Shown here in pieces: positions 43,150-52,939 of a DNA stretch of 64,000 nt. A model generated the notes under the pieces. That model searched no databases, was not told the origin of the DNA, and was given only the letters and a program-made list of their open reading frames with translations. Origin of the DNA: Leishmania martiniquensis. Lineage: Eukaryota; Euglenozoa; Kinetoplastea; Trypanosomatida; Trypanosomatidae. The stretch's first letter is position 1; each line of letters starts with the position of its first letter. A program made the position numbers and the translations under genes. The DNA lies in assembly GCF_017916325.1 (NCBI RefSeq), contig NC_090169.1, forward strand, positions 385,001 to 449,000. Reading direction: 5' to 3'.

Positions 43150-44235
43150 AGGGTTCGCAGAGCGGCAAAAGGATGGCTCTTCTTATTGTGTGCCTTTGAG
43201 GCGTACCGCTCTGTTTTTGTCAGTCAGTCGCCTGCGGGGAGGCCATTCGCTCAGCGCTATGATCGCTCGTGCCTCTCTTACGAGTCGACCGTTTTTCTCC
43301 GGATGTTTGTTCGGGGCCCCCATCGCCACTGCCGCTTCCTCAGCGCGGGACGCACAAGAGCGAGCAAGCAACTTAGCACAGCCACCTATGATCGACTCTT
43401 TTGCAACAGACCGTCATCTGACCGCACACGTTTCACCTGCGGGGCTGATGTGCGGACCTGTCTGCTCTTTCTTTTGAGTGTCCGCCGACCTGCACATGTA
43501 GTGTTGCTTCTACGGCGCATCCTTCTCTCCTTCGCCATGTGCGCTCTTCCTCTCCCGCTATCGCTCTCGCTCTCGCTCTCTCTCTGTCTCTCTCTCCCGC
43601 TGCCCGTGACACGATCGCTAAGGAGAGGGGGAGGGGGCGGAAAGGGATGCGCGTGTGATGCGGAGAGAGCGACTGAGCCGCAGAACGGGATCGTCGGCAT
43701 CGTATTATGTGTCATCCCCGCCCCCCGGGGCGTGGGTCTGAAACTCTCATCAGGACAAGCAGCCGCGGTGCTTGCAGTCGGAACGTGATGGGCTTTTCGA
43801 GCGCTGCTTTTTCTCACGGCTGGCGCAGCGTTAGTACTGCGTCTGTTCTCCCTCTCTCTCTTCTCTTGCCATGCTCGCCGCTTTCTTCTATCACGGACTG
43901 CGCACTTGTGTGTGCCAGCCTGTCTCTGCGTCGAACGACGGTCCTTTCATCATTGCACGTGGCTTTTCTCCGGGGGAGGCGCAACAGAGGCCTAGCGGTG
44001 AGTGCCGCCGCTCTGCATGTCGCATATACGGGCGCACAAGCACTTCATTGCCTCCGCCTGCACATTTCTTGCTGCTCTTCTGTACACTCCCCCTCGCCTC
44101 GAAGGAGAGAAAGGGGCGGCGGGACGCTCGATTGGTAAGGCCACTTCTGATTATCGCGTGTGAGAAGAGGTAAGGGGGTCGACGCATTCGCTCGGTCGGA
44201 GCGCGCCCCTGTCCCATTGAATAGACCTGCATGTA
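43150..44235. other. Intergenic region before the rhodanese fusion gene
   Basis: Noncoding. A CT microsatellite-like run at 43548-43598 and a pyrimidine tract at 44068-44100 are present; the AG at 44103-44104 could be the next acceptor. Confidence 0.5.
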
Positions 44236-46938
44236 ATGATGTCCTCGCTGCCCACGCCTCGTGCCAGCCAGGCGCCATTTTCTGCCGGTCTTCAGGTCGA
44301 GGCGCCGGAGACGACGGGATCAGCGGCCGCTCGCACCACGATGCCATTCTATGCTGTACTCATAGAAGTCGCCGGCAGCATGGAGGACGCAATCGTGCGC
44401 GACGTCACGCAGCGGCTACGGTGCTACCGCAACCGATATCAGCCGCTGCTGCGGTGCATATTCACGCTGGTCGCCGCCGCAGTTCCAGAGGCGCGACTGT
44501 TCGGGGACGGTGCTGCCGCTGCCTTGGAAGCTGGGCCCAACCCCACAGCCACGGGTGCAGGACAGCTCTTCACGGTGCCGAAGAGCGCTGTGTCTGTCAA
44601 CAAGACGTACCCGCTCGTGTCGCGCTTCTACCCACCGCAGTTAGTTGGCGCACAGCACAGGAATCCCAGCACCACTGCCATTGGTGTGGTGCCGACGGCG
44701 CAGCCCGATGCCTCCTGCGGTGCCTCTCAGCCGTGCTGGGCCGTAGGCGCAGCGACGATAGCGCTCTCTGAGGTTGCGACCGCTGCCGACTGCCACACGC
44801 GTGCCGTGCAGCGGCTGGAGGACTTCATGGCGTACCATTTCTTGCCGCTCGCCATGACTCACAACTGCCCTCCGTCAGAGTCAGTGTCGGCCTCGGCCAA
44901 CACCTTCGTGCTACGGCATTACGTGAATGAGGCCAGCCGTACCTCTTCGTTCCTGCTAGCGGACCCTTTCTCCACCTCTTCGAGTGACCTCGCCGGCACC
45001 CTCGCGGCAGCGGCCATCATCGACCCGCGGGCCGAGCAACTCGATGCCTACGCCGAAGATCTGAGCCGTATCGGTGCGACCCTCAGCAGTGTTATTTTTA
45101 CGCACTGCTACGTCGACGGCGCGTCTGGGCTGGCGGAGCTTCTCGCGCGCTTCCCGACTGCTCGCGTCGTCTCCGGGATCCCTCTCGCGCCTGCCGGCAC
45201 GACAGAGGACGTGCATCTCAGCCCTCGCCTGAAGCTCCGCACGGTGCGCGTGCCAGCCTTCTCGCTCGAATGCCTGCTCGCAGAAATCTACCTTTCCGAG
45301 GTTCTCGTTGGCCTGTGCACAGGTACACTGTGGAGCACCGATGCCGCGCCTCGCTGGGACCTGCTGAAGTGGTCTGCCTTTCCCCGTGAGGCGGCGCACG
45401 GGCGCGCGCCATCGCTCTCCCCCAACGACAGTGGTGGCGACCGCGATACGGCCCTGACGCGCACTTACGAGGTGCTCAGGAAGTATGTGTTTGATCCCTA
45501 CTTCGCGCCGCTCTGCGCCAGCGGCGCCGAGCGAAGTTGGCCAAGCAGGAACGTGGGGAAGTCGCCCCGCCGTGACGACTCTCCCGAGAGCGCAGGGGAG
45601 AAGGCGGGGGAGTTGACTGCTGTCAGCAATGCTTTGCAGCGCGTCGTGTTGCTCCCCGCACACGGCGGGTATAGCAACGTGACGAATCAGCTGGATCTTT
45701 GCTGGGCGGCGCATCTGGGCGACCTCACCCGTATGCAGCATACCCGAATCGTTATTGACACACTCGCCACAACAGCAGAGGCGTTCGCCAGGTACAACAG
45801 GCGCTTGCCACCGCTGCCACATCCGCCTTCCTTTGACGCCAGTCGAGTAGCGCATCTTCGCCAACTACTGACGCTGCTGCGGCCGGAGCAGCAGGCAGAC
45901 TGCGTGGCGCAGCTGCCCGGAGGTATGCAATACGCGCTGCGGTATTCCTTCGACCCTTTCGCTGCCACTGGAGCCCCGGGTGACCTGTTGAGTGCGTCTT
46001 GCCGACAATGTACCGCCTCTTCGTTCTATGCAAACATCATTGACGTGCGCGATGCCGCCGAATATCACGCGCTGCACGTATGCGGCGCTGTCAACGTACC
46101 AATGAGCTTCCCAGGGGTGGCTTACGGTGCCCGGAAAGCGGAATTATGGCTTCAATGTGTACTCGTTCCGTTTACGCCGATTGTGGCCATCTGTGCAGCC
46201 GAGGCGCAGCGAGCCGAACTGTCGCGACGCCTTTCAGCCCTCTCTCCTGGCAGCTCCGTACACATCTTTAGGGTCGCCGAATTTTTTGATGCCGCGGAAA
46301 CTCCGGCAGAAAACCCGGCAGAAGGCGGCCCAGCAACGATGACGGATCTGCCATGGCAGGAGGTGGAGTGTGACGTGCCTGCAACTGTGCCTGCCGATGT
46401 GCCCCTTCCTCGAAAATTGCTCTGGATCAAACACGGTGCTGCACTGACTCACCTGGCATCGTATGAGGACCTCACGGCAATAGAGCCCGCCTCCGCGCGC
46501 GTCGTGCTGGACGTGCGTACGCCGTACGAGTTTAAAAACGGCTCGCACCATCACAGCGTGCACGTGGGGCTCTCCGAGCTATGCGCAATGGCTGTGGAGG
46601 ACGCCTTGGTGACATCATCGCTGCAATCGAAGTGGTGCTGCGGCTGCTCCCCGGGGCTGGCGGACGCCTATATGAAAAGGATACACTCCGCAGCGCTCCT
46701 TGCAGGCCTCCCCGTCGTCCAGCAGGAGTCGTCCCTCTCTGATGTCGTCATCTACTGCGCTGGTGGATATCGCTCGCTGATCGCCTCATCGTTGCTGCAG
46801 CGCGCCATGGAAACCTCTGCGACCATGACGTGGCGCTCGTTGCGCATTTCCAACGTCTCGGGTGGCGCTTTTCAAATCATGACGCAGCGGCCGGACCTGT
46901 GGAGGGTGAAGGACCGCTCCATTGTTTGTATTAGCTGA
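44236..46938 (+). CDS. Degenerate metallo-beta-lactamase (persulfide-dioxygenase-like) and double rhodanese fusion
   Basis: 900 residues. The middle part resembles persulfide dioxygenase/ETHE1: IDPRAEQLDAYAEDLSRIGA, then VIFTHCYVDGASG where the HxHxDH metal motif reads H290-C-Y292-V-D294-G295. CTGTLW near 361-366 stands where FTGDTLF normally supplies Asp, and LLPAHGGYSN has H476. Two of the first four ligand positions and the bridging Asp are lost, so the lactamase-fold part is probably inactive. Two rhodanese domains follow: one at about 595-680 (IIDVRDAAEYHALHV, AVNVP, Cys653) and one at about 755-895 (VVLDVRTPYEF, CAGGYRS loop with C841). The second has a canonical active-site loop and could transfer sulfane sulfur. 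The N-terminal ~240 residues are unassigned. A role in sulfur handling, perhaps in the mitochondrion, is inference. The ATG at 44236 or the next codon is the start. Confidence 0.8.
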   Translation: MMSSLPTPRASQAPFSAGLQVEAPETTGSAAARTTMPFYAVLIEVAGSMEDAIVRDVTQRLRCYRNRYQPLLRCIFTLVAAAVPEARLFGDGAAAALEAGPNPTATGAGQLFTVPKSAVSVNKTYPLVSRFYPPQLVGAQHRNPSTTAIGVVPTAQPDASCGASQPCWAVGAATIALSEVATAADCHTRAVQRLEDFMAYHFLPLAMTHNCPPSESVSASANTFVLRHYVNEASRTSSFLLADPFSTSSSDLAGTLAAAAIIDPRAEQLDAYAEDLSRIGATLSSVIFTHCYVDGASGLAELLARFPTARVVSGIPLAPAGTTEDVHLSPRLKLRTVRVPAFSLECLLAEIYLSEVLVGLCTGTLWSTDAAPRWDLLKWSAFPREAAHGRAPSLSPNDSGGDRDTALTRTYEVLRKYVFDPYFAPLCASGAERSWPSRNVGKSPRRDDSPESAGEKAGELTAVSNALQRVVLLPAHGGYSNVTNQLDLCWAAHLGDLTRMQHTRIVIDTLATTAEAFARYNRRLPPLPHPPSFDASRVAHLRQLLTLLRPEQQADCVAQLPGGMQYALRYSFDPFAATGAPGDLLSASCRQCTASSFYANIIDVRDAAEYHALHVCGAVNVPMSFPGVAYGARKAELWLQCVLVPFTPIVAICAAEAQRAELSRRLSALSPGSSVHIFRVAEFFDAAETPAENPAEGGPATMTDLPWQEVECDVPATVPADVPLPRKLLWIKHGAALTHLASYEDLTAIEPASARVVLDVRTPYEFKNGSHHHSVHVGLSELCAMAVEDALVTSSLQSKWCCGCSPGLADAYMKRIHSAALLAGLPVVQQESSLSDVVIYCAGGYRSLIASSLLQRAMETSATMTWRSLRISNVSGGAFQIMTQRPDLWRVKDRSIVCIS

Positions 46939-49118
46939 CCCAGGTAGGAGAGGGACCCGAAGAGTGCGCACATGCACACACACACACGCCCACAAAGAGT
47001 GCCGCCACATATGCGCCTTCCCTCCCTCCCCCTTTCCCCCCACAAAGCTCTTCCATTTGCCCCGCCGATGTAAGACTTCCTCGGCACACCACCCTCAAAC
47101 GTTTCATGCTACCTACGCATTGTCGTTATTGCTCAGAGTGTACGTGTATCCCTTGTGTGAACGTGTGCAACTTCCTTCTCTCCCCCCACCTCGATAGAGC
47201 CACACGCCACTCATCCAAAAGCAGATATATATATATATCTGCAGACTCTTGGCGAGGCGGAATGCAGTATGGGGGGAGGGGAGGAGAGGTGCTGTGCTGC
47301 AGGAGAGGAAGGAGGTGCGGCTTGTCTGTCGATGCGTGGGTGCGAAACGCCCCCTCTTCCCCCTCCCTCTCTCCTCTCTCCTACCCCTCTCCGATTATTC
47401 ATCAACATACGTGCGCATGCGTTTTTGGTGCGTATGCCTCATCTGTCTATGACGCCCTTTGGAGGAAACCATTCACCCCGACAACGGAACAGTGAGCCAC
47501 TCTCGCACGCGCCAGCACCCCTCCTCTTCCTCAACCACACTGAAACAGTGAAACGTTTGGTGTTGCCGGCACCATCCCTTCTCTCCTGCTTCCCATTCCA
47601 CGCTGAGCGTTTTCGTGCCCGTACGCGCACATGAGCAGCCCCGAGGGCCTCATCACTTCTACAGCGAGGGCATAACAGAATAAGGACGGAGGCGGAGGCG
47701 AAGCGTGGGTGGGAGGGGGGGCACCGGTATCACCCAATAGGTGCGGATGCTGGCCGCGTTCCGCGGTATCCAAGAGCTGAAAGTTATATTATTATTTGCT
47801 CTCTCGTCTCCTGCATTCACGTGCAGCGATGGAGAGTCGCGCATCTTTTAGGAGTGCGCCACAATCGCAGGCGTTGGGCCCGCATGTAAGCGTAAGTGTA
47901 AGTGTGTGTGTGTGTGGGGTGGGTGGGTCGCGGTGATGGCTGCCAAAGCGGAGAAGGGATCAGGATAGCCCATAAAGGCGTACATCTTTCCCCTTCCCCC
48001 CCAAACACACACAACCTTTCGTCCCATCATGCTGCGACCTTTCTCTGGCCTCGCGCGGTGCTTGGCCTTTAACCTTGTGTGCTCGTAAGCATGTTCTCGT
48101 ATCTGCGTGCCATCACCGACTGCTTGTACAGTGACTTCTTACGCGTCTTTGTTCGACTCTTTCGAAGGAACTGATGAGAGGGCTGTGGCACATGCGTCGC
48201 CTGCGTCCGTGCGGACCTTCGCTTAATAAGGGACTTCGGACCAGCCCCTCCGCCTTCTGCTGGCTCTCTATGGCTCCTGCGAAGCGTCTCGCCCTCTCTT
48301 TCCCCAGCCTCATCGGCGGCACTCGCATATCTGCTGGTAGTGCGCATGCAGGAGGGAGCGCGACGCATCGCGCCTTCCGGTTCTCTGTGGGCCAACTCTC
48401 AAGCAAGGCTGGTGTGGTGAAAGAGGCACTTCGTTTCCCTTTCGAGACGAAGGTGCTCATGATGATCCGACTGTCAGGGGAGGTCCTTACACACAGAGAT
48501 ATGGTAAATACAGAGAGAGGGAGAGAGGGGAGAGACTAGCGATGAGCGGACAGGGGGAGGGAGGGAGGGCAAGGAGAGTCAGTGAGACACTGTCTCCTCG
48601 CGCCCTTGAGAAGCCGCACCCTTCCTGCCTCTGCCCAACGGGAGGCGCATTTCTACCCCCTCCCCTCACTATCGTCTTCGTCCTTTGGGAGTCCCTCCAC
48701 CGACCTCTTGACCTAAAGTGCTACAGCTGACCCAAGGCGCGGCAGTACAGCCGCCCCCCTTCCCTCACTCCATTGTCCGGGTTCACATGACGGCCTGAGT
48801 ACACGCGTTCCTGAGCCAGCCGGCGCTGGACAGACGTTCGGGCAGAATCCTCTCCTCTCATTTCAAATGCCCTCTCCCACTCGTTCCTCCTCGTCGCCTC
48901 CGTTTTTCCTGTGTGTGCCATGCGTCTCGGTGATCGCCACCTCACGTCTCCATCCTCCTCACCTCGCGCGCCGCCCTTCGGCTCATCTACAGCTAAAGCC
49001 TCATTATACCCCCTTCGCGCTTCCCTTCTCCCAAAGAAGCGCACGTTGCCTTCAACCGCTTCTACTAACATGACATAAGAACCTCTCCACCTTCGCGATA
49101 AATCACAGAAACTGGCAT
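46939..49118. other. Intergenic region left of the amastin array
   Basis: About 2.2 kb with no supported gene. It contains a CA run, a perfect 22-bp palindrome centred on an AT run (47221-47242), G-rich patches, and unique sequence up to the first amastin unit. Open frames here (for example 48174-48539) have no domain-like features. Confidence 0.5.
47221..47242. repeat. Perfect 22-bp palindrome
   Basis: GCAGAT, an AT core and ATCTGC read the same on both strands. It could form a hairpin in RNA or a cruciform in DNA. It lies about 280 nt after the stop codon of the rhodanese fusion gene. Confidence 0.9.
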
Positions 49119-50231
49119 GCGCGCGTAGTGGCGCGGATTGCTGCCTGCTGGCGAGGCGCGGTGCTGAGGAGCTGCGGCTGCTGCCCGTGGAGCGGCTGCG
49201 CACGCGTCGCGGAATGTCCCCTTCCGCTTGTGACTGACCGGCCGCCTCTGGAGCGGTGGTGGCGACGGCGGTACGCAGGCAGCGGTGTGTGCCCCGTGGC
49301 CGCGCCGCCACTGGGCCCGCTGCCCGGCGCGGCGGGAGGCGTCTGCGGCAGAGCCGTGCGGCAGCCCGGGAGGCCTGCCTATGGGTGTGCGCCCGGCGCC
49401 CCTGCGTGCGCAGCCCTCGCGGCGTCTCGGGTTGGGTGCGTGTGTGGTGGCGAGGTGCGCGTGCGCCGACGCCCCCCCCTCACCCTGTCACGCGCATGCG
49501 GAGCCGCTGCGGTGGTGCCTCTGCGCCCGCGTGGACCTGCTGAGCCTGTCTGCGCGTGCTGTGCGCCGTGAGCGGGATGGGCGGTGGCGACGCGGTGCGG
49601 CGACTCTCCACGCAGGCGCACAGACGCACCGGCCGCTTCGAGGGCGCCACACCGGTGCACCGAGGGCAGCGCGAGTGGAGAACGCCGCGGCGAGGGGCCG
49701 GGGGTGCGCTGTGCAGCGGCGGCACCCTGCGCGCCCGCCCTCCCCGCTGTGCGCAGCTCCTGTGCTCCGCCACCGGGGCAGCGAACGAGTGGGGAGGGGT
49801 GATGTGAGGAGCACGCAGTGCCCTCTGCCCTGTACGCTTGACCGGCCCCTCTTGCGCTTGTGTCGCTCGCTCGGTGCCGTCGCGGCGTGTCTTGGGCCCG
49901 CCTGCCTCCCTCAGTTACCATTGGTGCTGTGTGCGCGTCGGCGGGTGGCGCCTCTGCTCCCGCTGCGCACGCCACGCCACCTGAGCCGCACGTCTCTGTG
50001 CCCCACCACTCTGGCCACCCGGCACTTCGCACTTCCTCCCTCCCCCCTCTTTGTTGTCCGCCTCGCTGCCACGCGGGCTCGCATTGCACATCGGCGCATC
50101 CTCTCTTTGGCGCCAAACACGCACGAGCAGAGACACAAAGGCACACGCCCATCTACACTCGATCCTCTCTTGCTCTGCTCCCGTCTCTCCTCCGTTCTCC
50201 CCCTCTACCCCCCTATTCCCTTACCTGTCTC
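49119..50231. other. Amastin unit 1, 5' spacer
   Basis: GC-rich and noncoding. Long frames on both strands exist in all units, but they are shifted by homopolymer indels between units (for example a C7 run at about 49476 is C4 at 53293), which argues against coding. Confidence 0.6.
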
Positions 50232-50233
50232 AG
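50232..50233 (+). promoter_or_regulatory. Predicted spliced-leader acceptor of amastin 1
   Basis: First AG after the ~70-nt pyrimidine tract 50160-50230 (ending CCTTACCTGTCTC). It leaves a ~105-nt leader. The same site recurs in the other units at about 54049-54050, 57865-57866 and 61683-61684. Confidence 0.65.
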
Positions 50234-50338
50234 CCGCCCCATCAGCGCTGCTGCGCGGGCGCGACACCCCCTCGTGGCTGTCTTTGCTGCCCACCTCCAC
50301 TGGAGCCCCTCCGTCAATCACGCATCTGTTCTGCGACA

Positions 50339-50866
50339 ATGGAGTGCAGGATCGGAATTATCATCTATTCAATGATCCAGCTGATCGCCTTTGTGCTGGT
50401 CGTAGCGGGGACGGTGCTGGAGATGTTTCGCGTCGGGGCGGGAGGGGGATATTTCGCGGGGTCGTGCATGACTCTGTGGGGACTAAAGAGTAACTGCAGA
50501 GGTACGCATACTGAGATCACCTCAGACACACTTTGGGATAACTGTGTACACCGACGCCGGCGCTTTCACCTGGCTGGGGCGTTCGCTGTTATCTCAGCCT
50601 TTCTCTTTGGTCTCGCGTGCCTTTTCGGATTCATCTCCCTCTGCTGCTGCTCCGGCCTCCGCTGGGTCTGTCTGGCACTCAACATCATCGGCATTGCCAC
50701 CCTGTGCATCCCGTGGGCAATGATGGTGATAGTCTATGAGAAGGATGATGGGCAATTCTGCTCCAAGCTGAAGGAGGAATGCACCTTTGGTGTCGGCTTT
50801 GACCTCTTCGTGGCTGCCTGGTGCCTGAATATCTTGAACATCCTATTTTTGCTGCTGCCGTACTAG
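50339..50866 (+). CDS. Amastin-like surface protein 1
   Basis: 175 residues. Amastins are four-span surface glycoproteins of trypanosomatids, many of them enriched in the intracellular amastigote. Spans are at about 5-27, 79-103, 107-133 and 152-175. The amastin signature lies in the first outer loop at 43-53 (C-MTLWGLKSN-C), with further Cys at 69 and 141/148. The protein ends in LLLPY. The exact biochemical role of amastins is not known; host-parasite membrane contact and pH or ion functions have been proposed. It looks delta-type, but the subfamily is not proven. The start MECRIG is the first ATG after the acceptor that gives a hydrophobic span at once; upstream in-frame residues are Pro/Ser/Arg-rich. 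Confidence 0.92.
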   Translation: MECRIGIIIYSMIQLIAFVLVVAGTVLEMFRVGAGGGYFAGSCMTLWGLKSNCRGTHTEITSDTLWDNCVHRRRRFHLAGAFAVISAFLFGLACLFGFISLCCCSGLRWVCLALNIIGIATLCIPWAMMVIVYEKDDGQFCSKLKEECTFGVGFDLFVAAWCLNILNILFLLLPY

Positions 50867-52939
50867 ACGAGGGGCCGCGGGTGGTGATGAGGGGGGGGCA
50901 CACTTCAGGGGCATTGAGTAGGCACGCAGAGGAGGCTCGCCTGGTAGCGGCGCGGCGCCTGCACGATGATGTCCTCGCGAGGGCGCCGGCGAGACCTGTG
51001 CCAGCGTGTGAGGGAGGGAGGGAGCGAATGTAGCGGGCCCTCTTGCCCGCCTGTCGCTGGCCTCTCGCTCTTCTCCGCTGCCTTGGCCGTGGCGCCTCGC
51101 ATGGCCGTTCGTGTGCCTCCGCAGTGCCCCCGGCGTGTGTGAGCGACTGCTCTCGGGTGCCCTCTCGTGCCCTCCCCACTGCCGCTGCGGTGTGGGCGGG
51201 CAGCTGCCGGCGCGCTGACGGCAGAGCGGCGCGTACATATGAGAGCGGAAGGCCGAATGCGGTTGCCGCGGCGTCTCTCCTTTACTGCACTGCTCGCCGT
51301 TGGGTCTCTCCGCTTTTGTGCTCGCTGCGCTGCCGATCTGTGCGGTGCTCTGCAGCGGGCGGGGCACGCGTGGCCCTCCGCCGCCCCGATGCGCGAGTCC
51401 CCTTCCCCCCTCCACGACGCCGCTGCCCTGCCGCTGCGGCTGTGCTGTGCGCCCGGCACGCGCGCGAGGGGTGGCGGCACCGTGGCAGCAGGAGAGGCAG
51501 CGAGCGCCGTCGCTGGCGCTGCCCACCTCTGCTGCGTTTCCTCATTTGTCTCCCACACGGCTGCACGTGTGCTCGTTCCGCTGTCTGCCTTTTCGTCTCT
51601 CGCGCCCTCTTGCTCTTCCTCCTGTGCCGCCGTTGCTTCTTGCGTCTGTCGCTCCCCCTCTCTCTGGGTGTGCGTGCAGGCGAAGGAGGCGTGTGGAGAG
51701 GGCGGATGCAGCCACGCGCACGCTGACGCAGAGGGCGCGCAGCGGTGCGGGTAGAGAGAGAGAGAGGACGGCTTTGCGCTTCTTTCCTCTGCGACTCGCG
51801 TCTCTCTGCGTCTGTGTATGCGTTCGGTTTTCTTTTTCTTTCGCCTCTTCGGCCTCTTTTGTGCTTTTCATCGCTTCGCTCCACCAGTGTGTCCCCCGAC
51901 GCTATTGTGGGGAGCATCCACCTCACACTGTGGGATGGTGCGCCTGGTGCGGCCGGGGGAGAGGCACGAGGCGCTGGCGGAGCCCAGGGCCTCACAAGGC
52001 CCCGGTGTGCCGCTGGCCGACTTTCTCCTCGGGCGCACCCGGTATCCACGCAGAGCACCCTCTGTCAGCCTCACGGCGGCCGCCACGGCCTCTGCGGTGG
52101 TGCAGGAGCCTGAGCGCAGCCCGCGTGGGTCGGGGCATGCCGTGCACCCGGGTCCGTCCGGCGCCGACCGAGCGGCGCGTGTGCGGAGAAGGGACGAGGA
52201 CGGGCAGGGGGAGTCCCGCTCGACGCATGGCCCGACTCGGCGGGTGACGGCACGTCCTTGTTGACGAGGACGGCGCTGCTGCGCAGCAGAGGCCGGTGCG
52301 CCGTGGTGCGTGCGCGTGTGTCCACGCAAATGCGCGCCGCGACTGACAGAAGGGCGAGTGCTGCATTGCCGCTGGCAGAGGGGCGCGGCAGAGCGCAATA
52401 ACTGCCCTACGGCACCGTAACCAAAACCACCAACACGCCGCACACTGCGCTTCGCCCCCGCCTGAGACGGCAGGAGTGTGCGCGTGTGCGTTTCCTTTCT
52501 CTCTTCTGTTTGTGCTTTCAACGGCGCCTCTCTGCGCGTTTTTTCGATCTCTCTTGTCCGTGCTTTCGCTGCTCGACTGGCGTGCGCCAACGGCGGCACC
52601 GCCACGACTGCCGCCCCCTGTCCCACTCGTCTGCGAGAGGAGGGGCTGAGGCGGCGCTGACTCGCTTGCTGCTGGCGAGTGGCAGGGCTGCGCTGTGTGC
52701 GTGCATGTGCGCGGCCTCGCACGCGCGGCTCGTGCGCGTAATCGTGTGGAGACGACTCTGCGTGTCCCTCTGACGATGCGGCCCCCCTTCTTGCACTCGC
52801 GCCTCTCCATTTGCCCCTCTGCGGTCTGCTGCACCTTCGCGCCCGTGTCATGGGCGTGCCTCCTCGGAAGGTGATGATGATGAGCTGCCGCCCTGGGGCC
52901 GACGCGGAGACGGCCACTCCCCGAACGGAAGCTGACGTG
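50867..52939. other. Amastin unit 1, 3' region
   Basis: Probable long 3' UTR and spacer. It holds a G-run at about 50889-50897 and CT-rich stretches. In several Leishmania amastins a 3' UTR element governs amastigote-specific translation; whether a SIDER2-type element is present here I cannot confirm. Confidence 0.5.
51972..52298. repeat. Dispersed ~325-bp repeat (amastin spacer copy)
   Basis: Near-identical to 9800-10125, some 42 kb to the left, in the same orientation. It recurs once in each amastin unit, downstream of the amastin CDS. Confidence 0.8.

Larger units (their letters stand above)
49119..52939 (+). repeat. Amastin tandem unit 1
   Basis: First of four direct repeats of about 3.82 kb. 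The unit begins at GCGCGCGTAGTGGCGCGG; left of this the sequence is unique. It contains one amastin gene, a ~1.2-kb GC-rich 5' flank, a ~2-kb 3' region, and the ~325-bp block also found at 9800-10125. No tuzin gene is seen between amastins. Confidence 0.93.

Noticed and set aside
48174..48539. 121-aa + strand frame left of the amastin array
   Set aside because: No recognisable motif or clear coding composition; a weak candidate without further evidence.
49128..49571. Repeated + strand frames in the amastin 5' spacer (and 52948, 56760, 60579)
   Set aside because: Open only because of GC-rich sequence; shifted by the C4/C7 indel between units and without domain-like features.
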